64,000 nt of DNA, from positions 232,042-296,041 of the forward strand of contig JAKRSC010000024.1 of assembly GCA_022402565.1 (NCBI GenBank), given 5' to 3'. Source of the stretch: Hydrotalea sp. (GTDB lineage Bacteria; Bacteroidota; Bacteroidia; Chitinophagales; Chitinophagaceae). The translations under genes were made by a program, and so were the position numbers. The notes under the pieces are model-generated. The model searched no databases and had not been told where the DNA came from. It was given only the letters and a program-made list of their open reading frames with translations. Positions 9,403 through 18,144 of the stretch are shown here, one piece after another (position 1 is the stretch's first letter; every line of letters starts with the position of its first letter).

Positions 9403-10058
9403 TGGAATTAAGAATATTGTTTGTTGTCATAGAATTATTGGCATTCATGGTAGGACTCTATACTATGAAGCGATTGCCAGCAAAGTTTTATGGAAAGCTT
9501 ATTTTTTTATTGCTTATTACATGTCTAAATGAAGGCACTATACTGATTGACCGATACTTTTTCCAATTTTTACCCTATAAACACAACCTCGCTTATAATA
9601 TTTTTATTATTATAGAAGTTCTGATTTTACATTTTATATTCTTGGACATCCCCAAGTTACAACGATTCAGAACCTGGATTCTAACAAGCCTCATGATACT
9701 AACCATTGGTTGGGCTATTGAATTTATTTTTATCATCGAACAAACACAAATAGCTACGCTCAGCCTTAGGGTTGCCAGTATCATTTACATTTTGGTGTAT
9801 ATCACATATTTGTTCCAGGTACTCCAAGCAAAATTCCATCTATTGCACAAAGACCCTTTTTTTATTTTTTTAACAGGCCTATTTTTTTTCCATGCTTGCT
9901 TAATCATCAATATGACTACCGTAAGCATGCCTAGATATTGGGATTTACCCCTTTCTCTTGCTATTTATCGATCAATCCTAGTTTTTCAAATTTTTTCTTA
10001 TTACGGACTCGCAAGCATTTCACTTTTAACTGCTTATCTTAGCAAGTCAAAAAAATAG
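9402..10058 (+). CDS. Seven-helix integral membrane protein, possible sensor partner
   Basis: A 218-residue protein made almost entirely of hydrophobic helices; I count about seven (roughly 1-20, 30-50, 61-80, 91-112, 119-140, 150-170 and 185-208) with very short loops. No enzymatic motif is seen. It overlaps the upstream gene by one base and is 10 bases before a sensor kinase that has only one membrane segment and no input domain. That context suggests it supplies the sensing part for the kinase; this is inference. Family not recognised. Confidence 0.6.
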   Translation: MELRILFVVIELLAFMVGLYTMKRLPAKFYGKLIFLLLITCLNEGTILIDRYFFQFLPYKHNLAYNIFIIIEVLILHFIFLDIPKLQRFRTWILTSLMILTIGWAIEFIFIIEQTQIATLSLRVASIIYILVYITYLFQVLQAKFHLLHKDPFFIFLTGLFFFHACLIINMTTVSMPRYWDLPLSLAIYRSILVFQIFSYYGLASISLLTAYLSKSKK

Positions 10059-10068
10059 TGCCCCTTTC

Positions 10069-10836
10069 ATGCTTCCTCAAATTGTTGGTGCTGCCGGATT
10101 GCTTGTTATTATTATGGGCATAACCATGCTATTGGTTGTTGTAATAAGCAGAAATAAGCAAAACGCTATTGAACTAGAAAAGAAAGCTCTAGAAGAGAAA
10201 TTTGCTTCCACTTTAGCTCAATCAAAATACGAAATCCAAGAAGCTACCTACCAGTCAATTGGCAGAGAGTTGCACGATAACATTGGTCAGTTACTAAGTA
10301 GTACAAAGGTTCTTCTAAACGTAGCAAGTTTACAATTAAATACAACCCCCCAGGCTTTACTAGACGCCGAGACAACACTAAATGACGGTATCCAAGAAGT
10401 AAGAAACCTCAGTAAGATTTTGAATAAAAAGTGGTTAGAACAATTTAGTTTACTAGATAACCTACAAATCGAAATAAATCGTTTAAAACAAGCGCATCCT
10501 ATATACTTACATACCGATAATATTGCTGAATTAAGTTTTAGTCCAGAAAAACAATTAATACTATTTCGATTAATTCAAGAGGCATTGAACAATGCAATTC
10601 GTCATGCTGAAGCAAAAAAAATAGATATAGAAATCAGCCAAAACAGCCATCAATGTTTTTTTAGAATTAAAGATGACGGCAAAGGGTTTGATCTAGAACA
10701 GCAGGAAAACGGCGTAAAAGGAGTTGGCTTATTACATATTAGAGAGAGAATAAATCTGCTTCAAGGTAGTGTAGAATGGCTACCAAACATTCCCACAGGA
10801 ACTTTGGTACTTCTTACAATTCCAAAAGAAATCTAA
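10069..10836 (+). CDS. Sensor histidine kinase, NarX/DesK (HisKA_3) type
   Basis: A 255-residue kinase with one N-terminal membrane helix (about 8-28), a short coiled linker, the dimerisation and phospho-acceptor segment GRELHDNIGQLL (histidine near residue 68), and a C-terminal ATPase domain with the N-box EALNNAIRHA, the G1 box DDGKGFD and the G2 box GVGLLHIRERI. It lacks any PAS, HAMP or periplasmic domain, so the signal must enter through another protein, perhaps the upstream 7-TM protein. Stop and start of the following response regulator are two bases apart. Confidence 0.9.
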   Translation: MLPQIVGAAGLLVIIMGITMLLVVVISRNKQNAIELEKKALEEKFASTLAQSKYEIQEATYQSIGRELHDNIGQLLSSTKVLLNVASLQLNTTPQALLDAETTLNDGIQEVRNLSKILNKKWLEQFSLLDNLQIEINRLKQAHPIYLHTDNIAELSFSPEKQLILFRLIQEALNNAIRHAEAKKIDIEISQNSHQCFFRIKDDGKGFDLEQQENGVKGVGLLHIRERINLLQGSVEWLPNIPTGTLVLLTIPKEI

Positions 10837-10838
10837 GC

Positions 10839-11495
10839 ATGGAAAAACGAATTAAGGTTGGCATAGTAGACGATCATCAAATATTTGTAAAGTCAATTGC
10901 ATTATTACTCGAAACTATTGGGCATTACGATATTGTTTTAGAGGCATTTAATGGTAAAGAAATGATTAAGTCACTCGAAAACTTATCAGATCTACCAGAT
11001 ATAATTCTACTTGATGTAAATATGCCTATTATGAATGGAGTAGAGGCAGCCGATTTTTTACATCATTCCTACCCCTTCATAAGGATTGTAGCGCTCAGTT
11101 TAAATGCCGATGATGAAAGCGTAATCTCTATGTTTAAGTCGGGCTGCTTGGCTTATTTAGTAAAAAATTGTAGCCCAAAAGAATTGGATACCTGTTTACA
11201 AGAAGTTTTCAAACAAGGAATTTATTACCAAGGCTGCAATCTAAAAGGCTTAGAACAAGGTCAACAAAAAAATAAGGAAGTACCTCCTATTCAACTAACT
11301 GAAAGGGAAAAAGAGTTTCTTATTCTAGCTTGCAGCGACCTAACCTATAGCCATATTGCCCAAAAAATGGGTATTGCAGAGCGAACTGTAGATATGTATA
11401 GAGGGAAAGTATTTGTAAAATTAGGAGTCCAAAGCAGAACCAGTATGGCACTTGAAGCTATTCGTCATAAACTGGTTCATATTCATGAAATTTAA
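10839..11495 (+). CDS. Response regulator, NarL/LuxR family
   Basis: A 218-residue DNA-binding regulator. The frame is open 21 codons further upstream inside the kinase gene, but the ATG at 10839 begins the canonical receiver start MEKRIKVGIVDDHQ and follows the kinase stop by two bases. The receiver has the acidic pair DD near residue 12, the phospho-acceptor aspartate in ILLDVNMP (about 55) and the conserved lysine in YLVKN (about 107). The output domain is a LuxR-type helix-turn-helix (LTEREKEFL to RTSMALEAIRH, about 153-212). It probably controls the transporter and receptor genes that follow. Confidence 0.92.
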   Translation: MEKRIKVGIVDDHQIFVKSIALLLETIGHYDIVLEAFNGKEMIKSLENLSDLPDIILLDVNMPIMNGVEAADFLHHSYPFIRIVALSLNADDESVISMFKSGCLAYLVKNCSPKELDTCLQEVFKQGIYYQGCNLKGLEQGQQKNKEVPPIQLTEREKEFLILACSDLTYSHIAQKMGIAERTVDMYRGKVFVKLGVQSRTSMALEAIRHKLVHIHEI

Positions 11496-11605
11496 CAATA
11501 TTCACCTGCCCATTCTTCACTTTCACCCTATTTAAATACACGTTGGCAAGAATTCAAAGAGTTACTATTGGGCTTTGAGTAATTTGTTTCCGATTGCTTG
11601 AAACT

Positions 11606-13132
11606 ATGGGACAAAGTCCACTTGATCATACTATATGGATATGGTTGGCCTTAGGTGCCTACGCCCTATTCATTTTATACTTTGCTATTCGCGGAGGAAT
11701 GAATACAAAAAGTATGCAGGACTATGCTTCTGGCACCTTTCAATTTTCACCTCTTGCAGTTGGGCTTTCATTGGCAGCAGGCATGACAAGCGCTGCAACT
11801 TTTATTATCAACCCAGGCTTTGTAGCGTATTACGGAATTAGTGGCTTTTTGTCAATGGGTGTTTTTTTGCCAATAGGCGCCATGGTCTCATTAGTAATTT
11901 TTTCAAAAAAATTCAAAAAAATTGGAGCAGGCCTCCAAGCAAGAACTATTTCTCAGTGGATGTCTACTCGCTACCAGCATAAAAATTTGGGACTTTATTT
12001 TGCATTTCTTTCCCTACTTCTTATCACATTTATTGTTTTGATTTGTGTAGGTCTTACACAAATAATTTCAAAGGCCGTTCAAGTTGAACCTACTTATGTA
12101 TTAATTGGAATTATTGTATTCACTTTTGGTTATATGATGTTTGGTGGAGCAAACAGTATGGTTTACACCAATATGATTCAGGCAATACTAATGTTAATTG
12201 TAGCCATATTCTTATTAACATCTGGGTATGAGCACTTTGCAAATGGAGTATTTGGATTTATTGAGCAACTAAAAAACATTGATCCGCAACTTGTAAAGCC
12301 AATTAATATTAGTAGCCCACTTTTTAGAGATTGGTTTGAAGTAATGTTCTGCCAATTAATAGTGGGCGTTGCTATTGTTTGTCAACCTCATATCATTACC
12401 CGTGTTCTTTTACTAAGAAAAGATAGTGATGTAAATAGATACTTGACCATTGGCGTTATTGTTCAAACACTATTTTTCTTAGTAGTATTTGCTGGTCTGT
12501 ATGCTCGAATTTTATTTCCAGACTTAACTCAAAATACCAAAAGCATTGCACTAGATGCTGTCATGAGCAGTTATGTTATTGAACACTTCCCTGTGTATGT
12601 AAGTATTTTACTTGTATTAGGAATGATTTCAGCTGGTATTTCAACCTTAGAAGGCCTTATTCAAGCGCTCAGTACAACGTTTACACTTGACATAACACCT
12701 CGATTGTTACCCAAATTCAATATTAATGGCAAAACAGGTTTGATTCTAAATAGGTCTATAATCTTTGTTTTAGCAATTATTTCCTTTGTTTTAAGTTACC
12801 AGCAAATTATTGCTCCAGACTTAAGTGTTGGAATTTTTGCACAAAACGGTGTGTATGCTTACTTCTCAGCAGCATTTGTACCAGTGCTATTTGGAATTTA
12901 TTTTAAAAATGCGCATGGTAATACTGTTTTCTATGCAAGTGTCATAGCAGTTATTGTGCACTTCTCTATTTATTACGGAAGGATCAGTGATTATATGGAA
13001 TCTGGAACTAGAAATCCAGGTATAGCAGCAGCTTCTGCTATTTTAATTTCACTTTTTGCTGGGTTAACAATTCACTATTTAAGTACCCAATACAAAACAA
13101 AACTTTCAAGCAAATTAGCTAATGAATCATAA
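11606..13132 (+). CDS. Sodium:solute symporter (SSS family)
   Basis: Inner-membrane symporter of 508 residues with about 13 helices. I chose the ATG at 11606 over the TTG at 11594 because it gives the normal short N-terminus before helix 1. The GMTSAATFIINPGFVA segment (about residue 57) and the VCQPHIITRVLLL segment (about 255) are family-typical and resemble sodium/pantothenate-type carriers more than sugar carriers, though the substrate cannot be read off. It overlaps the following hydrolase gene by 11 bases. The grouping with an exported hydrolase and a TonB-dependent receptor suggests that it imports a product released in the periplasm. Confidence 0.85.
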   Translation: MGQSPLDHTIWIWLALGAYALFILYFAIRGGMNTKSMQDYASGTFQFSPLAVGLSLAAGMTSAATFIINPGFVAYYGISGFLSMGVFLPIGAMVSLVIFSKKFKKIGAGLQARTISQWMSTRYQHKNLGLYFAFLSLLLITFIVLICVGLTQIISKAVQVEPTYVLIGIIVFTFGYMMFGGANSMVYTNMIQAILMLIVAIFLLTSGYEHFANGVFGFIEQLKNIDPQLVKPINISSPLFRDWFEVMFCQLIVGVAIVCQPHIITRVLLLRKDSDVNRYLTIGVIVQTLFFLVVFAGLYARILFPDLTQNTKSIALDAVMSSYVIEHFPVYVSILLVLGMISAGISTLEGLIQALSTTFTLDITPRLLPKFNINGKTGLILNRSIIFVLAIISFVLSYQQIIAPDLSVGIFAQNGVYAYFSAAFVPVLFGIYFKNAHGNTVFYASVIAVIVHFSIYYGRISDYMESGTRNPGIAAASAILISLFAGLTIHYLSTQYKTKLSSKLANES

Positions 13133-14093
13133 AAGAGTATATATAACCCTTCTTTCCATTATAATCTTTAGTACCACATTGTTTGCACAATGTGTGCCAC
13201 ATTATTCCAAGCAAGTCAAGTTTGTAACAGTGGAAGAAAAGAAGTTAGCATTTCAAGAACATGGAAAAGGAACAGCCTTAATATTTCTTCATGGGTTGGG
13301 TGGCAATATGAGTCACTGGATGAATAACGTGCCTGAGCTTTCAAAAAATTTCAGAACAATCACTCTTGATTTACCAGGCTATGGCATGAGTGAATCTGTA
13401 CACATAGAAAATACATCTACTACCCTAAAAGTATATGCAAAATATATCAGCGCATTCATGCAAAAAATGAATATAAAAGATGCATTTTTTGTTGGCCATT
13501 CTATGGGTGGGCAACTATCTATGTTGTTTGCAGCGCTCTACCCAAATCAGTGTAAAGGGTTAATTTTACTAGCTCCGGCAGGCATTGAAACATTTACTAC
13601 ACAAGAAGCCAATTTACTAAAAGGTTTTGCTACACCCAGTTTTTATGCAAAGCAAGATTCTTCCACAATTCGAAACAACTTCAGAAAAAACTTTTTCTTA
13701 TTCCCTCAACAAGCAGAGATACTTATTCAAGATCGTGTTCAATTAATTGCATGTTCTGATCAATTGAATGCTTATGCGCAAACAGTCAGCGCAGGTGTTG
13801 CAGGTATGTTAGGAAGTCCTGTCTTAGGAATATCTAATCAAATACAACAACCTATGCTTGTTGTGTTTGCCGAAAATGATGAACTCATTCCAAATAAGGC
13901 ACTTCACCCATTACTTAATTTACAACAACTTGTACAAGTTGTACAGCAGCATTGGAAAAATAGTCAGACTGTACTTGTGAAAAATGCCGGTCATATGTTG
14001 GCATTTGAACAACCTCAAGAAATAAATAAGCTTATGACCTCTTTTATACAAACAAACACAAGTATTCACCAAAACAAAAACAACAAAAAATGA
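13122..14093 (+). CDS. Exported alpha/beta hydrolase
   Basis: A 323-residue alpha/beta-fold hydrolase with a cleavable signal peptide (hydrophobic stretch ending in LFAQ, about residue 23), so it should act in the periplasm or outer envelope. The nucleophile elbow is GHSMGG (serine near 127), the oxyanion HGLGG lies near 57, the acid is in AENDELIP (about 250) and the catalytic histidine in NAGHMLAFE (about 291). It overlaps the symporter by 11 bases and the receptor by four (ATGA), which points to translational coupling of the three. Likely cleaves an ester or amide in a substrate brought in by the receptor. Confidence 0.85.
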   Translation: MNHKRVYITLLSIIIFSTTLFAQCVPHYSKQVKFVTVEEKKLAFQEHGKGTALIFLHGLGGNMSHWMNNVPELSKNFRTITLDLPGYGMSESVHIENTSTTLKVYAKYISAFMQKMNIKDAFFVGHSMGGQLSMLFAALYPNQCKGLILLAPAGIETFTTQEANLLKGFATPSFYAKQDSSTIRNNFRKNFFLFPQQAEILIQDRVQLIACSDQLNAYAQTVSAGVAGMLGSPVLGISNQIQQPMLVVFAENDELIPNKALHPLLNLQQLVQVVQQHWKNSQTVLVKNAGHMLAFEQPQEINKLMTSFIQTNTSIHQNKNNKK

Positions 14094-16645
14094 GAAAATG
14101 GATCACCCTGCTCCTCATGGTTAGTTATGCATTAACCGTGACTGCACAAAGTGGGACTGTAACTGGAAAGGTTACAGATGCTAAGACTGGGCAAGCCCTA
14201 GCGGGTGCCGTTGTTCGTGTGAAGTCTACCGGTGGTGGCGCCATCACAGCGAACGATGGAACCTATTCAATTACCATCAAAGGCAATTCTGCGACACTTA
14301 TTTTTTCTTATGTTGGATATACCGATGTAAGTAAAACTGTAAGCGCAGGTTCTACCTTGAACGTTTCTATGCAAGAAAGTTCTGGAATTGGAGATGAAGT
14401 AGTTGTATCTGCTTCTCTTAGACCTGAAAAAATTACGAGAGCCCCAGCTTCAATTAGCGTAATCACAGCAAAAGATTTCGAACAAACAGCATCTTTTAAC
14501 GTAGGTGAACTTGCGTCTAAAATACAAGGTGTTGAATTTGTTAGAACTGGTGTGAACGGAGTTGGCTTCAACGCACGTGGATTCAACAACGCTTTCAATG
14601 CAAAGATTCTTCAAATGACAGATGGAAGAAACAGTATGATGGCAGGTGGTAGTGGTTTACCAGTTGGTATCATGAACACTGTTATTAAAGAAGATATTGA
14701 ACGTTTTGAAGTTGTACTTGGCCCAAATTCTGCACTTTATGGACCAAACGCACATAATGGTATTGCAAACACAATTACTAAAGACCCTAGAAAACACCAA
14801 GGTACAACTGTTGTTTTGGGTATGGGCGCAAGAGAGCTATTTACAGGCCGTATTAGAACTGCACATAAAATCAATAATAAATGGGCTTATAAATTAACTG
14901 GCGAATACACTGCTGGTAAAGATTTTGATTTTGTGGACAGTGTTTATGCTGCTGGTAATGCTTTTGCACCTGCTGCGAATATTGTTGAAAGAAATCCGAA
15001 TCCTAACTTCAGACATATTCGTGGTGAAGCTCACCTTTATTATGCTGTTACCAATAAAAGTGATTTAATCTTCTCTTATGGAGGAAGTGTAAACAATTTC
15101 CTTTCCGTAAACAATGTGGGAAGAAACCAAATCAAAGACTGGAGTTTCTCGTATTTACAGGGTAAATATGTATCACCAAGATTCTTTGCTCAGTTATACT
15201 ATACCTGGACAAACGTAGGAAACAGCTATGGTATTCCAACATATAGCCGCGACTTTTACAACAGAACTAGAAGTACCCTTACAGATCCTAATAGTCCATT
15301 CTTCCCTAATTTCGGAAGATTAACTCCAGAACAAGCTGAAGAATTTGCTTTAAGATTAGGTAATTTAAATGGTGCTAGATTCAAAGAACAATCTGGTCGT
15401 TTAAATGCAGAAGCACAATATAATTACACTTTCAAAGATGCTGGGTTGAGCTTAATAGCCGGTTTGAACTACCAAATGGATAAACCAAATACGTTTGGTA
15501 CTTCTTTAAATGACTTTACTAATCGTATTGAGATTCGTCAAGTTGGTGGTGTAGTTCAGTTAGAAAAAACTTTACCAGCAGATATTCGTGTAATAGGTTC
15601 TGCCCGTTTAGATAACCACAGTGTATTTGGAAATTTATTTGCTCCCAAAGTTGCTTTTGTTAAAGGAGTACCAGGCGGTAGCGTTCGTTTAACATATGGA
15701 AGGGCTAATGCAGCACCAATCATTTTATTCCAAAATGCAAGTGTATTCGGAATTGTATTTGGTAATGGCGAAGGTATTAGCTACATACCAAATGGTGCAA
15801 ATGTGAACTCAACTCCTTTGGTAACCGACAAATTAAAAGTTGAGCAAATAGGTACATGGGAAATTGGATACAAAGGACAAATTGGTAAAAAACTTTACAT
15901 TGATGTAAATGGCTATTATGGTCAAAGCCAAAACTTCCTTAGCCCAGCAATTGCTGTTGGTGGAAGAGCGCTTCGCTTGGGTAATGAACCATTGAACCAT
16001 GCAGCTGCATTTGCTGGTACTGTAAATTCATCAGGGATCTTAAGTGGTGGTATATTCCAAACGTATTTCAACTATGGCGATGTAGCAGCTTATGGTGTTG
16101 ATTTAGGTGTAAACTACTTCTTAAGCGACCGAGTAACTTGGTCTTTGAAATATTCTTGGTTCGGAAGTGATATTACAAAAGACAATATTAAGAATGATGC
16201 AAACAGAGATGGCTATGTTTCTTTAGAAGAAAAAAGTTTGAATGCTCCAAGAAACAGAATTGCTTCCTCTCTAAGTTTTGCAAACGTATTTAACGGTAAA
16301 GGTTTCTTGAATCTTTCTATGCGTTGGGTGCAAGCTTATGACTTTTATAGTGGCAGCCAAATTGGAACTGCAGCAGGTGCTGGGCGTCGTGGTGTGGTAT
16401 TTGGTGGCATCAACCCACTTACCAATCAGCCTAGAAACTACCTCAAGAATTTTAATCGTGGTGCTTTAGGTGGATTTACAACATTCGATTTAAGTGCGGG
16501 TTATCCTTTGAACAGCCAATTAAATTTAGGTGCAGGTATCAGCAATATTTTCAATGTTGAACAAAGAGAATTTGTTGGTTCACCATCAATTGGACGCTTA
16601 TATTCAATTGAATTGAAAGCAACCATTCCGCATACTAAAAAGTAG
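14090..16645 (+). CDS. TonB-dependent outer-membrane receptor with CarboxypepD_reg domain
   Basis: An 851-residue outer-membrane transporter: signal peptide (1-19), a carboxypeptidase-regulatory-like beta domain (about 22-105, GTVTGKVTDAKTGQALAGA), a plug domain (about 118-235) and a large beta-barrel to the C-terminus. There is no SusD-type lipoprotein next to it and the length is below that of SusC (about 1000), so it is more like a small-molecule or cofactor receptor than a glycan importer. The last strand ends with ELKATIPHTKK rather than a terminal aromatic residue. It is translationally coupled to the hydrolase and ends in a strong terminator. Confidence 0.9.
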   Translation: MRKWITLLLMVSYALTVTAQSGTVTGKVTDAKTGQALAGAVVRVKSTGGGAITANDGTYSITIKGNSATLIFSYVGYTDVSKTVSAGSTLNVSMQESSGIGDEVVVSASLRPEKITRAPASISVITAKDFEQTASFNVGELASKIQGVEFVRTGVNGVGFNARGFNNAFNAKILQMTDGRNSMMAGGSGLPVGIMNTVIKEDIERFEVVLGPNSALYGPNAHNGIANTITKDPRKHQGTTVVLGMGARELFTGRIRTAHKINNKWAYKLTGEYTAGKDFDFVDSVYAAGNAFAPAANIVERNPNPNFRHIRGEAHLYYAVTNKSDLIFSYGGSVNNFLSVNNVGRNQIKDWSFSYLQGKYVSPRFFAQLYYTWTNVGNSYGIPTYSRDFYNRTRSTLTDPNSPFFPNFGRLTPEQAEEFALRLGNLNGARFKEQSGRLNAEAQYNYTFKDAGLSLIAGLNYQMDKPNTFGTSLNDFTNRIEIRQVGGVVQLEKTLPADIRVIGSARLDNHSVFGNLFAPKVAFVKGVPGGSVRLTYGRANAAPIILFQNASVFGIVFGNGEGISYIPNGANVNSTPLVTDKLKVEQIGTWEIGYKGQIGKKLYIDVNGYYGQSQNFLSPAIAVGGRALRLGNEPLNHAAAFAGTVNSSGILSGGIFQTYFNYGDVAAYGVDLGVNYFLSDRVTWSLKYSWFGSDITKDNIKNDANRDGYVSLEEKSLNAPRNRIASSLSFANVFNGKGFLNLSMRWVQAYDFYSGSQIGTAAGAGRRGVVFGGINPLTNQPRNYLKNFNRGALGGFTTFDLSAGYPLNSQLNLGAGISNIFNVEQREFVGSPSIGRLYSIELKATIPHTKK

Positions 16646-16664
16646 TTTTCTTCATAATCAGCAG

Positions 16665-16695
16665 GTGGCATCTCTTCGGAGGTGCCACTATTTTT
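16665..16695 (+). terminator. Strong terminator after the TonB-dependent receptor
   Basis: Ten-base stem with one G-T wobble (16665-16674 with 16679-16688) capped by a stable TTCG tetraloop and followed by TATTTTT. It ends five bases before the ATG of the next gene, so that gene has almost no leader of its own. TATTTTTC (16689-16696) also resembles a -7 box. Confidence 0.88.
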
Positions 16696-16700
16696 CAATT

Positions 16701-17549
16701 ATGATTTCAAAATTTCTACAAATCGGTCAGCTAAACTTGCATTGCTTAGAAGGCCCACAACATGGCCCTACCCTTCTGCTTATGCATGGTCTCACTGCAA
16801 ACGCACATGCATTTGATGGATTGATAGATGCAGGATTAACTAGGTTTTGTCATTTGATTAGTGTTGATTTAAGAGGTAGAGGCTTAAGTGATGCGCATGA
16901 TTCTGAATATAGTATGGCAGAACATGCAAAGGACATCATTGGATTAATGGATGCTTTGCACATTCCTCAAATTATTCTTGGTGGACATTCATTTGGTGCA
17001 TTGCTCAGCTTTTATTTAGCAGCACACTTCCCCGAACGTTTTTCTAAACTTATTTTGATGGATGCTGGATTATCTATGCATCCCAACACTAAGGAAATGC
17101 TCGCACCAACATTAAGCAGGTTAGAGCAAACCTACCCAAGTTTTGATTTCTACCTCGATAAAGCCCGGAAAGCGCCATACAATAATCCCTGGTATACAGA
17201 AATGGAAAGTTACTATAGAGCAGATGTAAAAGATGTTGGAAATGGTCATGTGCAGCCTAGAAGTCAACTCATGCATATGATTGAAGCTGTTACAGGTGCA
17301 TTAGGAGAACCATGGAAAGAATATATCACAAAAATTGAGCATCCAGCCCTCTTATTACATGGCCCAGAAGATTATACCCTTGGTGCACCCTTACTTCCTA
17401 AAGAAAATGCACTTGAAACTGTTGCACTCTTAAAAAAGGGAACGTATGTTCAAGTACCAGGCAATCACCAAACAATGTTATATGGACCCGGTGCAAAGTC
17501 TATTGTAGCTGCCATCCAGCATTTTATAGAAAAGGAATCTTCAAACTAA
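16701..17549 (+). CDS. Alpha/beta hydrolase, cytoplasmic
   Basis: A 282-residue alpha/beta hydrolase without a signal peptide. The frame is open 12 codons further upstream through the terminator hairpin, so the ATG at 16701 is the sensible start. Landmarks are the oxyanion HGLTANAH (about 30), the nucleophile elbow GGHSFGA (serine near 97), the acid region in HGPEDYTLG (about 225) and the histidine in PGNHQTML (about 259). Substrate unknown. It is flanked on both sides by intrinsic terminators, so its expression is probably separate from the receptor block. Confidence 0.82.
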   Translation: MISKFLQIGQLNLHCLEGPQHGPTLLLMHGLTANAHAFDGLIDAGLTRFCHLISVDLRGRGLSDAHDSEYSMAEHAKDIIGLMDALHIPQIILGGHSFGALLSFYLAAHFPERFSKLILMDAGLSMHPNTKEMLAPTLSRLEQTYPSFDFYLDKARKAPYNNPWYTEMESYYRADVKDVGNGHVQPRSQLMHMIEAVTGALGEPWKEYITKIEHPALLLHGPEDYTLGAPLLPKENALETVALLKKGTYVQVPGNHQTMLYGPGAKSIVAAIQHFIEKESSN

Positions 17550-17557
17550 CCTATTTT

Positions 17558-17582
17558 AGCCGCTCATTAAGCGGCTTTTTTT
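17558..17582 (+). terminator. Terminator directly abutting the thioesterase start
   Basis: Six-base perfect arms (17558-17563 and 17571-17576, AGCCGC/GCGGCT) around a seven-base loop run into a T-tract ending at 17582. The next base begins the ATG of the following gene. Confidence 0.85.
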
Positions 17583-18020
17583 ATGGAATTCTATAGAAAA
17601 AATATTGAAATACGTTGGAGCGATCTGGATCCATTGCAACATGTTAGACACAGTGCCTATTACGATTGGGGAGCCTATATACGCATGCATATTTTGAGAG
17701 AATTGGGCTTGACTCCAGAACTTTTTGCAAAGTATGCAGTTGGGCCAATTATTTTTCGTGAAGAATGTTTGTTTCAAAGAGAAGTCCGCTTTCAAGACTC
17801 TATTACTATTGAGGTTGCACTTCAAAAAGCAAAGAAGGATTATTCAAGGTGGACTATGTATCACAGAATTATAAAAAATGATGAGGTACAAGCAGCCATA
17901 ATTACTGTAGATGGGGCTTGGTTAGATATGAAAACCAGAAAACTCACAATACCCCCATCCGATTATTCCGCTGGCATGAAAGGATTTCCACTTACAGATG
18001 ATTATATCTGGCTAGACTAG
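17583..18020 (+). CDS. Acyl-CoA thioesterase, 4HBT hotdog family
   Basis: A 145-residue single hotdog-domain protein. The motif RWSDLDPLQHVRHSAYYDW near residues 12-30 corresponds to the 4-hydroxybenzoyl-CoA thioesterase signature with its catalytic aspartate, here with R-H in place of the usual V-N. Length and start fit the family. The ATG at 17583 follows directly on the T-run of a terminator, leaving no ordinary ribosome-binding leader; the next Met would remove the first strand and the active site, so the start is still the best one. It precedes an acyl-CoA carboxylase subunit, which fits CoA-ester metabolism. Confidence 0.82.
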   Translation: MEFYRKNIEIRWSDLDPLQHVRHSAYYDWGAYIRMHILRELGLTPELFAKYAVGPIIFREECLFQREVRFQDSITIEVALQKAKKDYSRWTMYHRIIKNDEVQAAIITVDGAWLDMKTRKLTIPPSDYSAGMKGFPLTDDYIWLD

Positions 18021-18114
18021 CCTTTTTTAGGGGTTTAACATAGTTTTCTGAAAATTAAAATACTGCTAAGTCCTAATTCAATGCTCTTTCTGCACCAGCA
18101 TTGCACCTTCCCCC

Positions 18115-18122
18115 TATCTTTG
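18115..18122 (+). promoter_or_regulatory. Putative -7 box for the acyl-CoA carboxylase gene
   Basis: TATCTTTG matches TAnnTTTG and lies 22 bases before the ATG at 18145. A TTG sits at 18101 but the spacing to it is shorter than normal, so only the -7 element is claimed. Confidence 0.45.
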
Positions 18123-18144
18123 CGAAACTAACAACTGTTCGCAT

